Assembly (NCBI RefSeq): GCF_964275005.1
Contig: NC_092694.1
Location: 33,244,967-33,308,966, forward strand
Origin: Diadema setosum
Taxonomy: Eukaryota > Echinodermata > Echinoidea > Diadematoida > Diadematidae
Direction of reading: 5' to 3'
DNA length: 64,000 bases
Numbering within the stretch: position 1 is the stretch's first letter; the number at the start of each line of letters is the position of its first letter. Under the pieces are notes generated by a model, which was given only the letters and a program-made list of their open reading frames with translations, did no database searches and had not been told where the DNA came from. Below are positions 1-10,440 of the stretch, in pieces. Made by a program: the position numbers and the translations under genes.

Positions 1-124
1 TGGGCCATTTTGTTGGAGAGTGACCGTGAATAGTCGATACAACTCTGGGTCTCTTGGGTCTCTTGGAAGGTTGCGAAACTCCTTCCCCATACAGCCATGG
101 CCCATACTTTAGTTTTAGCCTAGA

Positions 125-215
125 TATATCTGCAGCGCAGCCCCGGCGCCGCCCCGACCGGTCGCGACCGTACCCGCGCCCAGGGCCAGCGCCGGCGGAA
201 TACATGTAAGTTTGA
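125..215 (+). other. GC-rich island bounded by AG and GTAAGT; possible exon
   Basis: About 80 bases of high-GC sequence (from CGCAGCCCCGGCGCC onward) sit in AT-rich DNA between TATATCTGCAG and ATGTAAGT on the plus strand. One frame is open and reads Pro/Arg-rich (QPRRRPDRSRPYPR). The splice-like borders and composition jump suggest an exon of a gene extending left, but the peptide is low-complexity and unrecognised. Confidence 0.25.
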
Positions 216-1111
216 GTCTAGTAGATCTACCTGGTCAATGCAATGAGCCGAGTAGTGAAAACTCTCGGTGACGGGCGAAACCGGCCTACACTATCTGTAA
301 GATTTTTATTCTCTAGTGTCGATTCGCCTAATTCTTCTTCCCGATTCTTTCAAAGATATTCAAGAATTGTCTAGTTTGTCCAAAAAAAGTTGAGCACTTT
401 GTGATATGATATGATTTCAATGACCAGAAAAAAAGAAACCAAAGAAAAGAAATCAAATATCGGAGGTCAGCAAGTGTATAATCTCTAATTTACAGAGACT
501 AGAGTCCACTCCTGGTTGGCGGGGGCGGTTCTTCGTTGTTTTTACCATAGAATTCTAGACTAGGTGGCAATCTCATCAATTAAGACACCAGGGACCAATT
601 TTTCGCGGTATCAAACTATTAGCAATTCCTGCAACTTTCTTCAACTTTTTGTGTTCTAACAAAACTTGAAGTCAAAGTTAAAAAATACTGTAATATTTCT
701 TTTGGCTATGCAATTAAGGCCTGTATGTGTACGTTAAAAAATCAAGGGGTATTAATTGGTAAATCCAAATCAAAAATGCATTTTGAGGCCAGATATCTTG
801 ATTCAACAACAAAACTACCTTTGCTAATTTCCCCATTTTCGCATAGTCTAAAAAAAAAGTTAGGCCCTAGCTCAGACAAAGTCATGCTAATTGAATTGCT
901 ATTAAACAGTTAGGCCCTTGCTCTCATTCCAAACTCAAAATCTCACAATCTTGAATCTTGTTCTAGTTCTATTGAACTGAAACTGAAAGGTCTCTATACT
1001 CTGATACTTTCCCAAATTCATGTTGATGGCGTGTGGCTGGGCTAATACATACTCACATTTCACATTATTCAATTTGATATGAAATCTGCTACAAATGGTG
1101 CTAAAACTTAC

Positions 1112-1437
1112 CAATTTTGAACATTAGCTGGGTCAAGTCTACTGCGGAGATCGATTTCACCCGCCCCTTCGTCTCTCTCCCGCTCCACTACCCGGCCAGC
1201 CACGGCGGGATTACGAGGAAGAGGCTCGTTTTGATACGGTACAGGCTGGCGTTCAACTGCACCTGCACTGCCTGATGATCCTTCGACGTCACTTTCATCT
1301 TCGTCGTACTCGCCTATCTCCCCATGGTCGTTATCGTAAGAGTCCGAATCATCAAACGAATCCTCCGAATCTGGATCACATTCCAAAATGAGGTCCTCGA
1401 TATCCAAGTCAGAGGTACCTTCTGCCATTTTCAACAA
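1112..1437 (-). CDS. First coding exon of an unidentified gene with an acidic, Ser-rich N-terminus
   Basis: The open frame begins MLKMAEGTSDLDIEDLILE (in-frame ATGs at 1,435-1,437 and 1,426-1,428; the second, inside a GAAAATGGC context, is the likelier start) and runs about 105 residues to a perfect GTAAGT donor at 1,106-1,111. Residues 10-55 are rich in Asp, Glu and Ser, the middle is Pro- and Asn-containing, and the end is RSRLDPANVQNW. The exon is GC-rich against an AT-rich background and sits next to a CpG-rich upstream region, typical of a real first exon. I do not recognise the protein. An acidic N-terminus followed by N-x-x-N-W resembles the entry to the P2X7-type cysteine-rich domain found alone in many invertebrate proteins, or a transposase-derived protein; both are guesses. 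The next exon would lie below 1,106 or off the window. Confidence 0.6.
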
Positions 1438-1640
1438 GAAAGTCTAGTCGGCTTCGCATCCTACACGTATTAGCTTGGCTTTGTATACAGCTAGCTATAC
1501 GCTAGCTAGCGCTAGCTCACGCTCGCTCTCTCGCATAAGATCGAGGCCTCATCACGGTGACGTCATCTCCCCGCTGAGAGTACAAACGAGCTGTTCTCTG
1601 GCTTTATTAAAACTAGTTATTCGTTCTTTGAAGAAGGGCC
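1438..1640 (-). promoter_or_regulatory. Putative CpG-rich promoter/5'UTR of the 1,112-1,437 exon
   Basis: Immediately upstream of the acidic first exon on the minus strand is a CpG-richer stretch with repeated GCTAGC palindromes (about 1,488-1,518), a GCTCGCTCTC run and a TGACGTCA-like CRE core at 1,557-1,566 (GTGACGTCAT). These are common in TATA-less invertebrate promoters. No TATA box was identified at a fixed distance. Confidence 0.4.
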
Positions 1641-2885
1641 TATCATTGGTAAGCATTTCTAGGTGAATTCGAAACATGGTTAGGTGGAATCTATGGTACT
1701 TCCTCGTTATAATGAGGTATATATGACCCTGGTTTATGCATAATTTAGATTTCTATGCGGGCCTACTTTAAAGAAAAATTTATGAAAGGATGCCAACTCT
1801 ACAGTTAATTTTGAATGTAGGCATTTTGGCATTGGCATAGCACTAAAAACTTGAATAAAAATATGCAGACACAAACACTTGTAACCTGTTGAATATCACG
1901 ATGAAAGTAATATTCACACATGAAACTATAGGCCTATACAGTATACTCTGTACTTTCATCTGCATTTGTACGTACATGTACAAGCACTGTAGTCAACTGT
2001 AGCCAGGGCTACAGAACAATAATTACAAGTGCTGGGGCAATGTCATGTGGATTACATGATTTTAAAAAAAAAAAAATGTTCACTGCATCTTCTCTGTAAT
2101 TGTAGAAGAATTCAAAGGCAGTGTCCAGGGAGAACTTTAACAACGTCACTGATTTTTTGGTGAAAATGGCTTTTTTTGGATTAATGGTCAGTTAAGTGAT
2201 CAGTTAAATAATCAGTTAAGTGATGTCCTACATACCTCAAAAATGAGGCCACCATGGCATGTCAAAGGGACGTCTATCACATTGGATACAGTGCTTTGGC
2301 TGCCATGTAATTTGCTCTCCTGAACATTTGATATTTTGTACTTATACAAGGTCTTGTCACCCAACCGATGATACGCTTTCCTCATAAACTATTAAAAAAA
2401 AAAAAAAAAACCTTTGTTCTGATATAATATTCATGGAGCTAGAACATGATAAATTCTGTGCAAGGGTAATTTTCAATGGAAATACATAGTACGTATAGCA
2501 GTCTGCAATTGGGAAACCGTACAGTCTGTATATCCACACTATGCATATATGTCCTGTACAAAGTCCATCATGATACCACATCACCCACAGCATGTTAGTG
2601 CCTTTACCAGTCCACACCACAAGCAGCCTTCAAGGCTTTCCGCACATTCTAATTTTGCTTGCATAAATGTTAAAAGTACATATTCTCATTTTGTCACCAT
2701 TTTTTGCTATCCAATGATACCAGCGTTGAAGGTTCCACTGAGATGGTCAGTCTATGGGATTGTGTACATTGCAAGGCTGTGATGATGCATTAAATAAAAC
2801 AAGAAATTTAAACTTTTCATTTCCAGTGTTCCACATTGTGTCGCTGTTAGTGCCTTCACCCTTTGCACCATTGCCGCCATGTTTT

Positions 2886-3142
2886 CAAAAGTGGGGGGGA
2901 GGGGGGCACTTCAGGGTTTCATGAGCTAACAAGTAAAAAAAAAGGGGTATTGAGTGCAAAATCAAAGCCTCGGCACGCTCACACTTCAAGGCTTCTATTT
3001 CTTTCTATGTGCCACTCCGCACTTCCGGGGTAAAAAAAAAAAAAAAAAAAAAGCTGGGGGCCCAAAATGGTGACATCTTACATATGTATTCCTTTTGTAT
3101 GGTGCAAAAAAAAAGTGTGTGTGTGTGTGTGTGTGTGTGTGT
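2886..3142. repeat. Dispersed repeat copy (paired with 58,737-58,910), ending in a GT microsatellite
   Basis: The segment with CACTTCAGGGTTTCATGAGC, a poly-A tract, CTCACACTTCAAGG, TTTCTTTCTA and TGTATTCCTTT recurs at 58,737-58,910 in the same order and orientation. Both copies begin next to a G-run. It ends here in about 14 GT dinucleotides (3,115-3,142). No coding capacity was seen. Confidence 0.6.
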
Positions 3143-4161
3143 CAGGGGGGCAGCTCCCCCAGTTCCGGCTCCCATGCTTTGAATTATTATGATGCCCACA
3201 AACGCATGTATCTAATGCAACTACATGTTTATACAAACTGCAGATCTAATCGCAGAGCACTTGCAGACCCTATACACAATTGTACTGTACATCCTATCAC
3301 CACACAATAGTACAGCAGATGATGGGTAGCCTTGTAGAGAGCATTTTAATAGTTTACTAAAACTGCTGATGTCCGCACGTGTTTGCTTGCACAGAAAAAA
3401 GAAGATTAACTCTTTATGTGCCACGGTGTGCCACATCATTCAGAGACAGCAACGTCACAGTCTTGCTCTGGGAAAACATTTTTTTTTTTTCCAATGTATG
3501 TAATTTTCATAGATTTTTATTACCCTGGACATGGTAAGGAGTAAAGTAAAGAAAATGCCAAACTTCACTCTGATGTAAATTGTATGACAGATCTATGACT
3601 TTTTTTTTCTCTCTCAAAAGACCAACAGATACACTACTGCACTAGCATGACTTTTGCACAGAAAAACAGTGAATGAAACTAAGAATTCACCCCTAAATTC
3701 ACTAGGGTACAGAGTTTGAGAGTCTTGAAATCACCACATATTAAATGTAAGGTATATGTCACAGGAATAGAATCTTGAGAAACTCTTTACACATTGTACT
3801 GTGTGGCTTTGGCTATGTATCAGTCGGTTTGGGCGGGACTATGCGTTTGAGTAGAATATATGCGAACTTGGCACGCCACTGACCGAGTCTGGTGTGCAAA
3901 CCTGGCACATAAAGAGTTATGATGTAGTGACAGGAAAGGAAAAGGAAGAAGGAAAAGAAGAAACAAAAACAATGACTGCTCAAAGAAGATACAAAACAAA
4001 AAAAAGGGGGAAAAGATGATGGTGGACAAATGAGAAGGAAAAAGAGAAGGAGAAATTGACTACAGTTGAATCCAATAGTAAGTCTATAATCGATTTTATC
4101 TTTTGATAAAACGGTAGCCTGGTACTCATTCCTATCAACCCTAGACAGGAAGCCACCTCAC

Positions 4162-4241
4162 CGTGCATACACATGGTACTTGTCCGTTCCGTCAGCGCTG
4201 CCGGGACATCTGCCATGGGTCTTAATCCATGAAGCACTGAC
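4162..4241 (-). CDS. DAO/DDO: DAO/DDO-family oxidase, coding exon 7 (last one recognised)
   Basis: The 80-nt exon follows a TTGTCAG acceptor and encodes residues 205-230, VSASWIKTH...DKYHVYA, plus two bases of an Arg codon before GTGAGG. V-x-A-x-W-[IM]-K is the family start of the substrate-domain strand; KYHVYAR should align with the PYIIPGT or TYIYPGT segment that carries an active-site Tyr. A longer ORF over the same bases in another frame (3,980-4,435) is spurious. No downstream exon with the expected TVTLGG block was found between here and the first exon of the next gene. Confidence 0.85.
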
Positions 4242-4299
4242 CTGACAACGATATGCCGACGGCACGAACACACATGGGGAAATAAGGCATCAGAGACAA

Positions 4300-5040
4300 T
4301 GGGTGCTTTCAAGTTTGGTTTTGGTGCTATTGCTAGTGCTAGTGCTAGCGCCCAAATAACAGACTTAAATCGAGCTTCAACACCGACGGTCGGATTAACA
4401 AGGCGATACCAATCAAAATTATCGATCTCCAGCACTAGGTGTTGGCATCACAGCACCGCGACTCCGCGGGAATTGCGCAACGAAAAAAGTGATGGCGCAT
4501 GACTACAGTCAAATATTAAAAGATGTAGCCAGAACTGCTCAGTTTTAGACACATAATGTGAAAGAACAATTGAAATGCCACAAATTTCATCCCTTCTTTA
4601 AAACACAGTTATTTTAATTTTGCTCCCAGGCTCAGATTCATAGAGCCATGTCTGGAGTGTCCATGGACCTTTACGTGGGAGACCATTGCGTTTGCATAGA
4701 CTTTGCTCATAAAATGTGCATCTACTTACGCACGTAAGTATGGGTCTTGCACGGCAACGCTAACACCAGCACCGAACTTGAAATGACGAAAATGATAATC
4801 CCTAGGGGCTAGTGTTGTCAATGGGGAAAAAGCACGTAAATCACTAACACAAACGGCAGAGCTCCGTTCAACAGATGACATTCAACACCAGGCCCAGCAC
4901 CAACAACCGGAAATACGTCATGATTTTGAGGTCAACTCCAAACACCGAGTGGAAGTGATTTCAAGTTCGGTTTCATCATCGGTGCTAGTGCTGAAATAGC
5001 ACTAGCACTAACACCGAACTTGAAATCACCCAATTTGTCC
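4300..5040. repeat. Intronic repeats of TTTCAAGTTCGGT plus CTAGTG runs, including a hairpin
   Basis: A module of TTTCAAGTT(C/T)GGT followed by GCTAGTGCTAGTG-like bases occurs near 4,307 and 4,958 on the plus strand and inverted near 4,765 and 5,012. The 4,957-5,028 pair forms a hairpin around GAAAT. It lies in the DAO/DDO intron between exons 7 and 6. The family is unknown. Confidence 0.5.
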
Positions 5041-6441
5041 TGATGCCACAAAGCAGGGCGCCTTCACAAGTAGGACTGGAATATGAAGAGGACATTAATA
5101 AAAAGCTAGCTGTTATCCGGCTGTGTCACGGCCCTCGGGATACGAAATGCGATTTTAGCCAGATATTAGGATGAACAATGTTTTTGTGCACATAAATCGA
5201 AGGACAGACTCGGAAATTGCACAATGGCATGCTACAGTTGTATCTGGTGATGGCTAGCTCAATGATGAGCATGCAATGCACAGTGGAGAAAGTTGTGAAT
5301 GACGAGCGTGTTTTTCGAATCAATCTGTCACTGAATTTTACCCCTCAAAACCCCCCCCCCCCCTTTGAACCAAATATTGGTCCCAGAGGTCACTGAGAAT
5401 CCAAGACCCAATAGAGGGATCTTCAAATGTTTTGTGATGGCTGATGTATTGGAATTCCAGATGGCCGCAAACCCAGTGGTCAGATTTCTTATACATTGAA
5501 GATGTGGCAATTTTTTTCTAAAATCACCACCCCAAAATACCAATTCATGCAAAATTTCATATTCTCTGCCGGATGTGAGCATCTCAAACAATTTTTGCTA
5601 CACCTGTTTTTAGTAGTTCTGCATTGTATCTGCTCCACGTCTACCAATGCATGGCTGCCAAAAGTCAAGCATCAGGTTCGGGGAAAGCTCCCAGAAGTGA
5701 TATTGTGTGCTGTGTATGCATCACAATGGTCAACAATTCCCACATACAGGTTTTTATTTGTTTGATAGTCTTTAGACATGGTGATGGTGTTACATACAAC
5801 AGGCTATTTTATTTTATTTTTTTTTTGGAGGGGGGGGGGGAAGGGGGTTCTTAACAATTTTTTTTTGTTTTTGTTTCCCCAACCAGGGAGCTTGCTACCG
5901 AAAATGCATACTTCTTCACAGCTATTCTATCAACACCAAGAGATCTGTTTTGCGATTTGTAATAACCTTTCGTGGGATTGGTCATCTCATGAGACCACAC
6001 CTCTCTCCTCTGACACTGAGAGATAAGACAAGCGCTACGAAAACTCGATGAATGAGAGGATTGACTAACTTTTCCAAACTGATATACAATGTACAAAACC
6101 ATTTATTCACACAACTTACTGCAAAATTCATTGCAACGCAATTTGATCCGTACACAACATCCAACAATTGACGTTATAGCGTCTGTTATGTTATAATCAT
6201 TAGATCTCACCCTGATACAGAGTATACTGACTCAGCAAAGAAATACCATATGACTTATAAAAATTAAGAAAAAAAGCAAGGACACAAAAAGTGAAAAATA
6301 AAATGATACAGTAATACAATCTGCATGAGTATAGCATTACATGCTTCCACTGTTACAGCCATTTTCAAGTAGGTTTGAGGGGGGAAAGGGGGCGCGGGAA
6401 CATGAAAATCCCTTTGAATCCTCAATTAATTTTTAACTTAC

Positions 6442-6543
6442 CCTCATGACTTGGCCTCGGACTGGTCTCACTGAGTCATCGTTGGCTAAAAACCTCGACC
6501 ACACCCCTGTACAATTCACCACTACATCATACTGGCCAGAGAG
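6442..6543 (-). CDS. DAO/DDO: DAO/DDO-family oxidase, coding exon 6 (VVNCTG motif)
   Basis: The 102-nt phase-0 exon encodes residues 171-204, starting LSGQYDVVVNCTGVWSR and ending PVRGQVMR, with a consensus GTAAGT donor. The hydrophobic strand plus NCTGVW is the second FAD-contacting motif of the family, and P-x-R-G-Q-[VI] is equally diagnostic. These two motifs fix the family assignment even without the C-terminal exons. Confidence 0.94.
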
Positions 6544-7217
6544 CTGGAGGAGTTGCCATGGTTACCAAGGAGAGAGCATTAAAAGACAAAATACTTTGGA
6601 GATGAAGATACTTCAAGACAAAGGTATTCTAAATTATACAACCTTGCCTAAGTCGTAAACAAAGCTACAGTGTATTTGCATTGAAGAAATTGATTTGAGC
6701 TAGGGAAAAATATGAGGAATTATAATGGAATAAAATATAAAGAGGACTTACAAAGACCTTGAACTTAAGATGATTATTTGACTTACTGAGGTCAACTTAA
6801 GCAAGGTTGATTTTATTGCTCACAGGGTGCAATATCTGTGTCCTCAGGAATGTACCATTCACTGAATTAAGGAAAGATCTACTGCCAAAGTTAAAAAAAA
6901 AAAAATGATGTGCATTTTGGGGGTAGTTGAAAAAAAAAATGTTTGCCTTGGTTTTAATTGGTCATGGAAGACATTCTAAAAAAAAAAAGTTAGAGGATTG
7001 AAACAGAAAAAGAAAAATAAAGAAAAGAACTGAATAGAATACCATGATACACAATACCTGTGCATATTCATTATCATACCCTTGCTGTGTATTGCATTGC
7101 CTCTGCCATTACTGAAACTTGAAACATAGTTTTGGGAAGTACAAATTTTGTCTCTACATAATATGCACAAATGCACAAATTATGCTGCTTTTATACAGAA
7201 TATGCATGCACGAGTAC

Positions 7218-7272
7218 CTCAGCAAAGCTAGATATTCTTCGCTGCATCACAACACCGCCATTCTTCTGGAAT
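7218..7272 (-). CDS. DAO/DDO: DAO/DDO-family oxidase, coding exon 5 (55-nt microexon)
   Basis: The 55-nt exon follows a TGGGCAG acceptor. Its first base completes Arg152 and the rest encodes FQKNGGVVMQRRISSFAE. The donor is GTACTC. The pattern G-x-x-x-x-x-R-x-[IV]-x-S-F-x-E is the family strand that precedes the VVNCTG motif. The phase fits both neighbours exactly (2 in, 0 out), which is the main support for so short an exon. A GA-rich simple repeat lies just upstream in the intron (7,277-7,316). Confidence 0.88.
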
Positions 7273-7556
7273 CTGCCCAGAGAGAGAGAGATAGAGAGAG
7301 AGAGGGAGAGAGTGAAAAAAAAAAAAAAAGAATAATGTCATAAGGACATGCACTTTTGAGCATGCCAGCTAGACAAGACACGATCTCTTAGATATAAATC
7401 ATTCAGCATGTATTGTATACGTAAAGTCACATCAGTGTTCATTGCAGTATTCACACAGTGGCATGCTTTTATCATGAAATGCTTCACTGACCCTTTCATC
7501 TGCCCAGGCATTTAGCTCATCTTTCATCAGCATTTAAAATCTATATGTGACTGTGC

Positions 7557-8238
7557 ACCTCAAAACGAACATAAAGTCGCACACACTGATTTTGCGTGAG
7601 GACTGAAAATAAGTGAAATGGGTCATCCTAGCCGAACTCGACTTTTTCATATTTTCTGAAAGAGCGGGTCTTCTTTTACATTACGCTAAAATATGATATC
7701 ATAAAATGGGCAGGAAAGTGTGTTTTTTAGCAGTTTATCTCGAACATTTTCGGTAGAATAGTGTGATTAGGTGTGTCTTTAAAATCCCTTTTTCATTTCT
7801 GAAAAACCTTGTCCACACTCTTCACTTTCAACTCTAATAACTTTTGAGAGGATAGTGCTACTGCTTTGAAAGTTGGGATTAATTATTTACAGAATGTGTT
7901 AAGGAGGCATGCTTAATTTCACTTTAATCTGATAATCCCTTCACTGTTGTTACTCTGCTGGTTTACTTCCTGTTTTTTGTCCCATTCATCGCACAGCCAG
8001 CACTGTTTGGTAAAGATTAAGCGCTTGAATAGACACTGTACTTCAGAACCTCTTTTCTCAGTTCACACTTTTCCTGAGTTTGTACTTTCTTTCCAATATT
8101 TAGATAGGTTAGGAGAGTCCATTTTATTTGAGTTATACATCACTTTAAAGCTTAAAAATCTGCTCTTTCTGATGGTCTTAACTAAAAATTCATGTCTGGC
8201 GACTTTTTGTTTGTTTTGAGGTGCAGGGTCACATATAT
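7557..8238 (+). repeat. Repeat R1, uninterrupted copy
   Basis: About 680 bp from the GTCGCACAC segment to GTGCAGGGTCACA is homologous over its whole length to 17,436-18,765, where a TTAA-flanked MITE interrupts it. Both copies share blocks such as TCTAATAACTTTTGA, AATCTGATAATCCCTTCA and GACACTGTACTTCAGA (or a one-base variant). The 90-codon ORF inside is not conserved in the second copy and is probably not coding. Confidence 0.65.
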
Positions 8239-9770
8239 CCCAAATTGACCTTCACATCATGCGTGGTTAAAAAGACTGAGGCAACGAAGAGGACAATCTC
8301 TTCTTTCTTATCATCAGCTGAGAACTAGAAGGTTGCTATTGTGTTCTAAGAACAGAGCATCTATAAAGAAACAAACAATTCGTTTTCATGAAATAAAACA
8401 ATTTTATTTCAAATCAAAAGTGGGTGGATTTATAAGCACTGTTCGAAATATAAGGTAAAGAAGTGTCCTTGGAGTTTAACTTTAAACCTGCTCTTTATGG
8501 GAACCAGGTATACAGTACCAGGTTCCCAAAATGTAGACAGGAGTGCCTGCATTTGAGGCCTTGATTCAAATGTTAATTATGTTATGCTGCCCAGAAAAAA
8601 TGGCTTTAATAGAAAGATTAGAGTTTCTTTGATCTGAGATATCTGTTTTCTTTCTGTGTGAAAACTGTCTGTAAATGATTGCAGTATTAGTTACTTTTCT
8701 CTGTAAATGTAGTGCCGCTTGTTTTGCTGAAAAACTCATATTAAAGGGATCGTATCGTTTTGGTTGAGACCTAATTTCAGGTTTCTAACATTTTTTTGTG
8801 AGATAATGAGGAACCTCTTATGAAATATGAAAGAGCATGTGATTACACGAGGAATTCAATGTATATTTGATGAAAATTGGTTCTGAAATGGCTGAGATAT
8901 CCAAAACAGAGCAATTCTAATAAAGTGTGGGACCCACACTTTATTACGATCGCTTTGTCTTACTTTGTTTTTGGATGTTTCAGTCATTCCAAACCCGATT
9001 TTCATCAAATAAACTTTGAATTCCTCTTAGAATGGGATGCTCTGTACTATTTCATAAGTGTTTTCTTGGTATCTTGCAAAAACTTAAAATCCAAATTCTC
9101 ATCTCCACCAATACTGTGGGCAAGTCCAAGATAACGTGCACGTACGTTACGTATGGGACATTCAGAGACTTTTATGACCTGAAAAATAGTGTTAATGGCC
9201 TTTGATCATATTGAACTTCATCATGGTGATTGATATCTAGAAGAAGTATAATCATGTAAAAAATTGAGAAAAATGACCTTGACAATTACATTCTAGAAGA
9301 GAAAATATGTGCCGTTACGTATGGGACCATAAAAAATTTGTTTTTTTGAACATTTTTTTCAACCTCAAAACTCTCTGAAAGTATAAATCATTCTACAACT
9401 TGTAACTCACTGTGATGAAAGTCACAACACTCAAGATTATCACAGGTAAGTTTCATGTCATTAGGCAAAAAGCTCTAATTACAGGTTCTAATTAAAGACA
9501 GACATGACGTGTTACGTATGGGACAGTTACGTATGGGACAGTTTGTCCCACATTCATTTAGTGTGTGAAGAACCATGTTGATGGGTATTTTGCATAATTA
9601 TTGAAATAAAATCAGTTGAAACTACTCAAATACTGATCCAGACTGTCAAGGAAACAATATTCCCCAAATATTCACCATAATAATCATATTCAATCATATT
9701 TTTATATTTTTATAACCAACCTGGGTATGCATGCCCTTTGTCCCCCATTCGTTTTAAGTGTGTGGAGAAC

Positions 9771-9816
9771 CATGTTTATGGGTATTTTGCAAAATAATTT
9801 TGCAAAATACCCATAA
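9771..9816. repeat. Perfect short hairpin in element G
   Basis: TTTATGGGTATTTTGCAAAAT is followed, after one base, by its exact complement ending ATACCCATAAA. The hairpin splits the second 200-bp duplicate relative to the first, so it arose after the duplication. Confidence 0.6.
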
Positions 9817-10249
9817 ACAAATTTGTGCATAATTATTGAGGTGGAATCAGTTGAAATTACTCAAATACTGATCCAGACTGACAAGGGAACAATATTCCCC
9901 AGATATTTACCATCATAATCACATTCAATCATATTCTATATTTTTTATGACCAACCCGAGTATGTATGCCCTATTTTTATCAGGATAGTTACTACTGAAA
10001 AATTGAATAGTTTAAAGTGTTTACTTCCATTGATGAAGGGCAGTTTGCCATTTAATTTCAATAAAAAACAACTTGACACACAAAATATTAAGTTTAATAA
10101 ATAAGCAATACCTGCTGCGTGAAACCCCAGTGATCGAGTCACACCTCAGTATGTATACCCATGAATTTTGTTGTGGCTACTACTGAAAACTGAATAAGGA
10201 CAATTTGTGTATCACTTGGAAAAAAAAAAAATTATTTTACTTTTTTTTT

Positions 10250-10440
10250 TTTAATATATATCACAACCATTTCAAATTGGATCTCCATCACATAAACTTT
10301 GAATTCCTCTAGTCTTAGGATTTTGTGCTTCATATAATTGGTTTCCAATTATATGAAGTAATTCATATAATTGGTTTCCAATCATCTCTTCAAATGTTGA
10401 AAACTGAATCCCCATTTCTACAAAAAACTATACCATCCCT
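10250..10440. mobile_element. Partial family-F MITE (right half) inside element G
   Basis: The segment ends TATACCATCCCT+TTAA like the 62,182 end and shares ACTTTGAATTCCTC with the 8,745 copy. It contains a local inverted duplication, CTTCATATAATTGG/CCAATTATATGAAG, at 10,328-10,359. The left half is absent. Confidence 0.5.

Noticed and set aside
2236..2319. An 84-nt minus-strand segment bounded by TTCAG and GTATGT with an open frame (ESKLHGSQS...), considered as the next oxidase exon.
   Set aside because: Its phase (0) does not fit exon 7 (which ends after two bases of a codon) and the peptide shares nothing with the DAO/DDO C-terminus.
3420..3470. Minus-strand KTVTL followed by a stop, recalling the TVTLGG block of D-amino-acid oxidases.
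   Set aside because: Only five residues match, the following residues diverge at once, and the only in-phase acceptor is poor. Likely chance.
3980..4435. 151-codon minus-strand frame.
   Set aside because: It overlaps the true oxidase exon 7 in another frame and runs into low-complexity FSFSFSF translation of an intronic GA-rich tract.
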